Assembly (NCBI GenBank): GCA_002439705.1
Contig: DJPE01000062.1
Span: 1,353-21,027, forward strand
Direction of reading: 5' to 3'
DNA length: 19,675 nt
From: Christensenella sp. UBA6420
GTDB taxonomy: Bacteria > Bacillota > Clostridia > Christensenellales > DTU072
Within the stretch, counting starts at the first letter, position 1, and each line of letters starts with the position of its first letter. Shown here piece by piece: positions 15,086 through 19,675 of this stretch. The position numbers and the translations under genes were made by a program. Below the pieces are notes generated by a model that worked only from the letters and a program-made list of their open reading frames with translations, did no database searches and was not told where the DNA came from.

Positions 15086-15997
15086 ATGAAATGGTATGAA
15101 ATAATTGTCAATACCACTACAGAAGGCACCGAGCTTATAGCCGACGCCTTTTTTAGCATTGGTTGTACCGGCGGCGTAAAAATTGTAGATAAAAGCGATG
15201 TAATCGACATAATAAAGAATCAAAAAATGTGGGATTACATAGACGAAGCCGTGCTTAACAGCTCAGACACGGCAAAAGTAAGCGGATACGTTAGTTTCGA
15301 CGAAAAGGATAAGAAAATCGAAGAATTAACGGAAATTCTAAAAAGAGAGAACGTTCCGTTCGGAGAAATTAATACCGCCGTAATAGACGACGAAAGCTGG
15401 GTAGAAATCTGGAAAAAGTATTACCGCCCCATCGATGCCGGCAGATACGTAATAGTCCCGAAATGGATAAACTATAACGAAGACGGCAAAATTAAAGTTC
15501 TGATGGACCCCGGTATGGCTTTCGGAACGGGGGAACACGAATCGACAAAGATGTGCCTGATGCTCATGAGCGGAAACGATTTTACAGGCAAGTCGGTAAT
15601 AGATGTAGGAACAGGCAGCGGTATTCTCGGTATAGCGGCGATAAAAAGCGGTGCAAAAAGCTGTTATATGTGCGATATAGACAGTATAGCCGTAAAAGCT
15701 GCGAAAGAAAACGCCGAACTTAACGGAGTACTTGACAAAGTAGAAATAGAACTTGCCGATTTGTTGCAAAAGGATATGACCGCCGATATTGTGCTTGCAA
15801 ACCTTACCGCAGGCATACTCGTAAGATTATCCGACGGGCTTAATAAGCACGTTCACAGCGGCAGCAAGCTTATTTGTTCGGGAATAATACACGAGAGAAA
15901 GCAGGAAGTAATAGACGCGTTCGTTACGGCAGGTTTCAAACTAAATAAAGAACTGATTATGGGCGAATGGGACGCTCTCGAATTCTTATGGATCTGA
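15086..15997 (+). CDS. prmA: Ribosomal protein L11 methyltransferase
   Basis: PrmA methylates ribosomal protein L11 using S-adenosylmethionine. The 303-residue protein has a small N-terminal substrate-recognition domain starting MKWYEIIVNTTTEGTEL, the linker with ESWVEIWKKYYRPI, the signature DPGMAFGTGEHESTKMCL, the SAM-binding VIDVGTGSGILGIAAIKSGA, the acidic CDID, and VLANLTAGIL as the NxxA-type motif. The ATG is six bases after the dnaJ stop and has only a weak ribosome binding site, suggesting coupling. The 3' end overlaps rsmE by 10 bases. Placement behind dnaJ is conserved in Bacillota. Confidence 0.95.
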   Translation: MKWYEIIVNTTTEGTELIADAFFSIGCTGGVKIVDKSDVIDIIKNQKMWDYIDEAVLNSSDTAKVSGYVSFDEKDKKIEELTEILKRENVPFGEINTAVIDDESWVEIWKKYYRPIDAGRYVIVPKWINYNEDGKIKVLMDPGMAFGTGEHESTKMCLMLMSGNDFTGKSVIDVGTGSGILGIAAIKSGAKSCYMCDIDSIAVKAAKENAELNGVLDKVEIELADLLQKDMTADIVLANLTAGILVRLSDGLNKHVHSGSKLICSGIIHERKQEVIDAFVTAGFKLNKELIMGEWDALEFLWI

Positions 15998-16695
15998 AAC
16001 GATTTTTCAGCGACTGCGTAGATTGGGAAAAGAGAACCGCTGTTCTCAGGGACGAAGAGTTTTATCACGCGGTAAAAGTGACAAGGCACAAAGTAGGGTA
16101 TAAGCTCGTTATTTGCAACGGCGACGATTTCGACTACAACTGTGAAGTTACCGAAATAACGAAAGACGCTTTGTATGCGAAAATTGAAAGCAGAACGAAG
16201 AACAAAACGGAATTGAAAAATCCCGTCGTTTTGTACATAGGCGTAAACAAAGATATAGATACCGTGGTTCAGAAAGCCGTCGAAATGGGAGTAAGTAAAA
16301 TAGTTCCGTTTACGTCCGCTCACAGCAACGTGGATAAAATAAATATCGACAGATTGAACAAAATCGTCGTGGAAAGCTCAAAACAATGCGGTAGAAACCG
16401 CCTTGCGGAAGTTTGTACTTTGATTACTTATAAAGAAGCAATATCGGTAGCTAAGGATACAAATATTTTCTTTTACTACGAGTATGAACGGAATAACAAA
16501 ACCTGCGACGCGGCGGTAGACGGCAGAGGAATAAGCGTGTTTATTGGAAGCGAAGGCGGCTTTTCGTTGGACGAAGTAACATATGCTAAAGAAGCGGGAG
16601 CTAAACTTCTTACTCTGGGAAACAGAATTCTTCGCGTGTCCACCGCAGTGGTATCAGCTCTTACTCTGGTAATCGAACGACGTGGAGAAATTTAA
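15988..16695 (+). CDS. rsmE: 16S rRNA m3U1498 methyltransferase
   Basis: RsmE methylates U1498 of 16S rRNA near the decoding site. The 235-residue SPOUT-class protein starts MDLKRFFSD, with an N-terminal PUA-like domain including YHAVKVTRHKVGYKLVICNG. The methyltransferase domain has QKAVEMGVSKIVPF, ESSKQCGRNRLAEV, IGSEGGFSLDEV (commonly IGPEGGF) and LGNRILRVSTAVVSAL (commonly RILRTETA). The two substitutions fall in the knotted SAM-binding region and are noted as a finding. The ATG at 15988 overlaps the end of prmA; an in-frame start at 15967 would add residues not typical of the family. The ribosome binding site of mtaB lies in its last codons. Confidence 0.94.
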   Translation: MDLKRFFSDCVDWEKRTAVLRDEEFYHAVKVTRHKVGYKLVICNGDDFDYNCEVTEITKDALYAKIESRTKNKTELKNPVVLYIGVNKDIDTVVQKAVEMGVSKIVPFTSAHSNVDKINIDRLNKIVVESSKQCGRNRLAEVCTLITYKEAISVAKDTNIFFYYEYERNNKTCDAAVDGRGISVFIGSEGGFSLDEVTYAKEAGAKLLTLGNRILRVSTAVVSALTLVIERRGEI

Positions 16696-16696
16696 T

Positions 16697-17938
16697 ATGA
16701 AAGCCGTCGTTTTTAATTTGGGGTGCAAAGTTAATCAATACGAAAGCGACAAGATAGCCGAAGAGTTGACTAAAATAGGGTATGAAGTAAGCGAACAATT
16801 AGTTCCCGCAGATATTTACGTACTTAACACATGCGCCGTTACGGCGGAAGCCGAACGTAAGTCAAGACAGGCGGTAGCGAGATGCCGTGCGTTGAATAAC
16901 GACGCAAAAGTTTTCATATGCGGCTGTGCTTCGCAAAAGGCGTCCTCTTTATTTAAAAAAGATAACGTATATTACGTAGCTGGAGCTACAAATAAGCAGA
17001 GCATAATAAATCACTTAAAGGATGAAGGGTTTTCGTCCGACGTTAAAGACTTGCCGACTAAGTACGACGACGCAGGAATTTTGTCTTCGGCTAACAGGAC
17101 GAGAGTTTACGTTAAAATTCAGGACGGTTGCAACAGCTTTTGTTCATATTGTATTATACCGTATTTAAGAGGCAGAAGTCGTTCGAGAGCGATAGACGAT
17201 ATAGTGGACGAAGTGTCCGTATTGGCTACAAAAACTTCCGAAATCGTCCTTATCGGGATAAACATAATGAGCTACGGTTTGGACATAGGAACTAATCTTA
17301 CCGAGCTTATAAAAGCGTTAAAAGATTTCGACGTGAGAATAAGGTTGGGTTCTTTCTACGCGGAAGGGATTACCGAAGAACTTCTCGACGCATTGTTTTC
17401 GCTGAAAAAGTTTTGTCCTCATTTTCATCTTTCGTTGCAAAGCGGGGACAGGCAGGTTCTTAAAGATATGAACAGGCATTACACGCCGGAAATCTACGAA
17501 GAAAAAATAAATCTTATAAGGCGTTACGACAAGAACGCCTGTATAGCAACTGACGTAATTGTAGGGTTTCCGACGGAAAGCGAAGAGTGTCACAAAAACA
17601 CGGTTGAATTTATAAAGAAAGTCGGGTTTTCGGATATACACGTTTTTCCGTTTTCTTCGAGAGAAGGGACGAGAGCTGCGAAATTAAAGCAGTTACCGCC
17701 CGAAGTTATAAAAAGGCGCAGAAACGAAATGTTGGCGTTAAAGGAAGAGCTACGGAATAAATACCTTAGAGAAAACGTCGGTGTAAAACAAAGCGTACTT
17801 ATCGAAGAAAAAATCGACGATTACTATTGCGGATATTCGCAATATTATATTAGAATATACTTAAAGTGCGGTTCGGAGAGCGAAATAACGGAATGCACTC
17901 CGAGCGCAATATATAAAGATGGCTTATTGGAGGAATAA
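16697..17938 (+). CDS. mtaB: tRNA t6A37 methylthiotransferase MtaB
   Basis: MtaB converts t6A to ms2t6A at position 37 of tRNAs reading ANN codons. It is a radical-SAM enzyme with two iron-sulfur clusters. The 413-residue protein begins with the family-specific FNLGCKVNQYES. The N-terminal cluster ligands are C10, C46 (LNTCAVT) and C77 (CGCASQ); the radical-SAM motif CNSFCSYC gives C145, C149, C152, followed by IIPYLRGRSRS. FHLSLQSGDRQVL and TDVIVGFPTES are further conserved blocks, and a degenerate TRAM-like region ends the protein. I chose the ATG at 16697, nine bases after GGAG; the GTG at 16682 overlaps that ribosome binding site. Two bases separate it from hit. Confidence 0.95.
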   Translation: MKAVVFNLGCKVNQYESDKIAEELTKIGYEVSEQLVPADIYVLNTCAVTAEAERKSRQAVARCRALNNDAKVFICGCASQKASSLFKKDNVYYVAGATNKQSIINHLKDEGFSSDVKDLPTKYDDAGILSSANRTRVYVKIQDGCNSFCSYCIIPYLRGRSRSRAIDDIVDEVSVLATKTSEIVLIGINIMSYGLDIGTNLTELIKALKDFDVRIRLGSFYAEGITEELLDALFSLKKFCPHFHLSLQSGDRQVLKDMNRHYTPEIYEEKINLIRRYDKNACIATDVIVGFPTESEECHKNTVEFIKKVGFSDIHVFPFSSREGTRAAKLKQLPPEVIKRRRNEMLALKEELRNKYLRENVGVKQSVLIEEKIDDYYCGYSQYYIRIYLKCGSESEITECTPSAIYKDGLLEE

Positions 17939-17940
17939 CG

Positions 17941-18282
17941 ATGAAAGATTGTATTTTTTGTAAAATAATAGACGGCGAAATTCCGTCTACAAAAGTTTTT
18001 GAAAACGACGACCTTATAATAATAAAAGACCTGAACCCTCAAGCGAAAATTCATTTATTGTTGATTCCGAAGACTCACTACGAGAATATCGAAGAATTGG
18101 CGGTAAACGACCCGGAATTACTAAAGAGATGTTTTGCTACTCTTGCCGAAGTATCAGATAGCTTGGGACTTAAAGACGGGTACAGAGTAATTACGAACAA
18201 AGGTGAGAACGGATGCCAAAGCGTTAAGCATATCCATATTCATATTTTAGGCGGAGAAAAACTTGCCGAAAAAATGGGTTAA
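17941..18282 (+). CDS. HIT family nucleotide hydrolase/transferase (PKCI/HINT-like)
   Basis: A 113-residue histidine-triad protein of the HINT branch, which hydrolyses purine nucleoside phosphoramidates and acyl-adenylates. The N-terminal CIFCKIIDGEIPS carries the C4/C7 pair often binding zinc, DLNPQAKIHLLLIPKTHYENI is the standard middle block, and HIHIH at 97-101 is the catalytic histidine triad. The ATG follows GGAGG by about seven bases, directly behind mtaB. It is the last gene of the operon before a strong terminator, a common position for hit genes in Clostridia. The physiological substrate is not evident. Confidence 0.95.
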   Translation: MKDCIFCKIIDGEIPSTKVFENDDLIIIKDLNPQAKIHLLLIPKTHYENIEELAVNDPELLKRCFATLAEVSDSLGLKDGYRVITNKGENGCQSVKHIHIHILGGEKLAEKMG

Positions 18283-18310
18283 ATAAATTTTATTGTAAAA
18301 ATTTGTCAAT

Positions 18311-18340
18311 AAAAAACGTATTCTTGAGAATACGTTTTTT
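18311..18340. terminator. Bidirectional intrinsic terminator between hit and rpsU
   Basis: AAAAAACGTATTC (18311-18323), loop TTGA, GAATACGTTTTTT (18328-18340): a perfect 13-bp stem with A and T runs on either side. It lies 28 bases after hit on the plus strand and 5 bases after the rpsU stop on the minus strand, so it ends both converging transcripts. Confidence 0.93.
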
Positions 18341-18345
18341 AAATT

Positions 18346-18519
18346 TTAATACTTTCTCTTTCTAGCGTTTTCTGCTTTCATTTTTCTTCTTACGCTGGGT
18401 TTTTCGTAAACCTCATGGCGTTTGAGGTCGCCGATAATGCCGTCGGTAGAGCATTTTCTTTTCCAACGACGGAATGCGCTGTCTACGGATTCGTTTTCTT
18501 TAACGTGTACGGTTGCCAT
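18346..18519 (-). CDS. rpsU: 30S ribosomal protein S21
   Basis: S21 is a small basic protein of the 30S subunit located near the anti-Shine-Dalgarno end of 16S rRNA. The 57-residue product has the usual form: MATVHVKENESVDSAFRRWKR, then HEVYEKPSVRRKMKAENARKRK. I chose the ATG at 18519, which follows AGGGGGGTG by nine bases; a GTG at 18531 is part of that binding site. In most Bacillota rpsU is co-directional with, and just after, the mtaB/hit region and is followed by yqeY. Here it is inverted and monocistronic, with its own promoter. Confidence 0.96.
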   Translation of the reverse strand: MATVHVKENESVDSAFRRWKRKCSTDGIIGDLKRHEVYEKPSVRRKMKAENARKRKY

Positions 18520-18556
18520 ATTGATTTTCACCCCCCTACGAGAAGATTACTTTAAT

Positions 18557-18585
18557 ATATTAGCTCAAAAGGGATATTTTGTCAA
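18557..18585 (-). promoter_or_regulatory. Promoter of rpsU
   Basis: On the minus strand, TTGACA (18585-18580), a 17-base spacer and TAATAT (18562-18557). The -35 is perfect and the -10 near-consensus. The start site would be around 18550, giving a leader of about 30 nt with the AGGGGGGTG ribosome binding site. Confidence 0.8.
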
Positions 18586-18621
18586 TGTTTTACGACTATT
18601 TTTATTGAAATAAAAGAAAAA

Positions 18622-18637
18622 GCTCGTCGGTGTCGAA
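18622..18637 (+). repeat. Copy 1 of a 16-base motif also found before dnaG
   Basis: GCTCGTCGGTGTCGAA matches GCCCGTCTTTGTCGAA at 19081-19096 at 13 of 16 positions, and both are preceded by an A-rich stretch. The shared end TGTCGAA resembles the core of a Spo0A box. The copy lies about 100 bases upstream of the unknown 104-residue gene. It may be regulatory or coincidental. Confidence 0.3.
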
Positions 18638-18738
18638 AATTGTCGGAATATAGGAACGTAAGGGATATCTCGGCGAAAATAATTCCGCCGAAAAAATTTG
18701 TGCTAAACTTACGGTATCAAACAAAGGAGCAAAATATT

Positions 18739-19053
18739 ATGGCAAAACAATACAGCGCGGCAAAGCAATACATTTTACAGGCAAAACACAGACTTATGCA
18801 CAACACTTATGCAGATTATTTTATGGAGCGGAAAGCAAGCTTTTATTTAAACAACAAGAAAATCAGTCGTGAGCAGTACGAAGAAATGTGCAGAAAAATA
18901 AAAGAAATAGCGGCAAGCGAAGAGTTCGTTTCCGACACGTTGAATTTACTCGTACCCGACAGACAAGAATTCAATAAACTCGACGAAAGCAATAAAGTGA
19001 AATACATGTTGGAACTAAGTAAAGTTTATACGACTATCAAAAAAAGTATTTAG
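18739..19053 (+). CDS. Unrecognised 104-residue protein upstream of dnaG
   Basis: I do not recognise a family. The protein is charged (many Lys, Glu and Arg), lacks a signal peptide or membrane segment, and looks largely alpha-helical, with tyrosine-rich N-terminal helices (AKQYSAAKQYILQAKHRLM) and a second helical part around ISREQYEEMCRKIKEIA. It is probably cytoplasmic. The ATG at 18739 follows AAAGGAG by nine bases, a strong start. An earlier in-frame start at 18640 would add 33 residues with no ribosome binding site. Codon use matches its neighbours, so it does not look foreign. dnaG starts 63 bases after its stop with no terminator between, so the two may be co-transcribed. That context hints at a role near replication, but this is only association. 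Confidence 0.75.
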   Translation: MAKQYSAAKQYILQAKHRLMHNTYADYFMERKASFYLNNKKISREQYEEMCRKIKEIAASEEFVSDTLNLLVPDRQEFNKLDESNKVKYMLELSKVYTTIKKSI

Positions 19054-19080
19054 TAGTAAATATTTTATTTTAAGGAAAAC

Positions 19081-19096
19081 GCCCGTCTTTGTCGAA
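19081..19096 (+). repeat. Copy 2 of the 16-base motif, containing a TTTGTCGAA Spo0A-box-like site
   Basis: GCCCGTCTTTGTCGAA lies 20 bases before the dnaG start and repeats the motif at 18622-18637 with three differences. TTTGTCGAA (19088-19096) equals the published Spo0A box consensus TTTGTCRAA. The same nine bases also occur, reversed, inside grpE (11882-11890), where the codons TTC GAC AAA explain them, so chance is a real alternative. Confidence 0.3.
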
Positions 19097-19116
19097 TATA
19101 TAAATGTGAGGTAAAG

Positions 19117-19675
19117 ATGGCGCGTTATCCCGATGATTTTCTTGAAAAAATAAAAAGCAGAACCGATATAGTAGAACTTATCGGTAATTACGTTCAGGTC
19201 CAAAGAAAAGGACGTGATTATTGGGCATGCTGTCCTTTTCATCACGAGAAGACGCCTTCTTTTCAAATAAGAGCAGATCAACAGTATTATCGCTGTTTCG
19301 GTTGTCAAAAGCACGGAAATATTTTCGGTTTCATAATGGAATACGACAAAGTCGGTTTCAACGAAGCTGTAGAAATTCTTGCAAAAAAAGCCGGGCTCGA
19401 AGTACCGGAATTGGTATTTGACCCCGAGGCGAAAGCGCGGAAAGAACTTATTGAAAAAATTTACGATATAAATCGCGAAACCGCTCGGTTTTATTATAGC
19501 AACATATTCAAAGATCAAGGTCAACCGGCGAGAGAATATTTCGCCCAAAGGGGACTCGATTCTAAAATAGTCAACGTATTCGGAATGGGGTATTCCACCG
19601 ATTTTCGTTCTCTTCCCGAAGCTTTGTTAAAAAAAGGTTACGATAAGAAAACTCTTTTGGAGGCGGGGGGGGGTT
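19117..19675 (+). CDS. dnaG: DNA primase, 3'-truncated by window edge
   Basis: DnaG synthesises RNA primers at the replication fork together with the DnaB helicase. About 186 residues are visible. They begin MARYPDDFLEKIKSRTDIVELI and contain the N-terminal CHC2 zinc-binding domain, with ligands in CPFHHEKTPSF (CxxH) and CFGCQKHGN (CxxC), then the GFNEAVEILAKKAGLEVP helix typical of that domain. The start of the RNA polymerase (TOPRIM-containing) domain follows near residue 125. The ATG at 19117 is preceded by GTGAGGT. The frame runs off the right edge through a run of nine G (19665-19673). That run reads Gly-Gly-Gly where homologues continue differently, so the last few codons should not be trusted. 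In Bacillota dnaG is normally followed by the sigma factor gene rpoD (sigA). Confidence 0.95.
   Translation, partial: MARYPDDFLEKIKSRTDIVELIGNYVQVQRKGRDYWACCPFHHEKTPSFQIRADQQYYRCFGCQKHGNIFGFIMEYDKVGFNEAVEILAKKAGLEVPELVFDPEAKARKELIEKIYDINRETARFYYSNIFKDQGQPAREYFAQRGLDSKIVNVFGMGYSTDFRSLPEALLKKGYDKKTLLEAGGG

Noticed and set aside
19015..19548. A 177-residue minus-strand frame opposite dnaG
   Set aside because: The plus strand clearly encodes the CHC2 zinc-binding domain of primase here; the opposite frame is a shadow.
1..19675. CRISPR array, mobile element, tRNA/rRNA genes, defence or secondary-metabolite cluster
   Set aside because: I looked for spaced direct repeats, transposase or integrase motifs, terminal inverted repeats and tRNA T-arm patterns and saw none; the content is ordinary core genome.

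Overview
The window is a 19.7 kb piece of bacterial chromosome of moderate-to-low GC. It is densely packed with vertically inherited housekeeping genes and shows no phage, transposon, CRISPR or tRNA/rRNA gene. Gene content and order (tmcAL next to pta-ackA, rpmF-plsX-rnc, and hrcA-grpE-dnaK-dnaJ-prmA-rsmE-mtaB-hit controlled by a CIRCE operator) point to the phylum Bacillota, most probably class Clostridia. A more exact placement cannot be read from the sequence alone. Both ends cut genes (rnhB at the left, dnaG at the right). The last bases are a nine-G run that looks like a contig-end artefact.

Layout. (1) 1-945: the 3' part of rnhB (RNase HII) and a YraN-family nuclease-like gene. (2) 946-1593: a promoter and structured leader for rplS (ribosomal protein L19), rplS itself, and a strong hairpin after it. 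(3) 1594-3797: a large polytopic membrane protein with a lipoprotein signal, a short extracytoplasmic domain and a GT-C-glycosyltransferase-like membrane region, closed by a clear terminator. (4) 3800-4863, minus strand: a gene-free stretch with one long-loop hairpin, then a YwaF/TIGR02206-type membrane protein split by a one-base frameshift in a 7-base homopolymer. (5) 4864-8397: tmcAL (minus) diverging from pta-ackA, the acetyl-CoA to acetate pathway that makes ATP in fermenters. (6) 8419-10427: a textbook promoter driving rpmF, plsX and rnc (ribosome, phospholipid synthesis, RNA processing). (7) 10442-18340: promoter plus CIRCE variant, then a heat-shock and translation-maintenance operon hrcA-grpE-dnaK-dnaJ-prmA-rsmE-mtaB-hit with overlapping or nearly touching genes, ending in a perfect hairpin. 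(8) 18346-18585, minus: rpsU (S21) with its own promoter, converging on that terminator. (9) 18600-19675: an unrecognised 104-residue protein, then dnaG (primase), cut by the window end.

The genes form several standard modules: chaperones with their repressor, ribosomal proteins with rRNA, tRNA and ribosomal-protein modification enzymes, fermentative ATP generation, and replication. I did not find a convincing new defence, mobile or biosynthetic system. The items most worth a second look are the split membrane gene, the lipoprotein/GT-C fusion, the rplS leader, the hairpins behind two ribosomal-protein genes, the unknown gene before dnaG, and a short repeated motif upstream of that gene and of dnaG.
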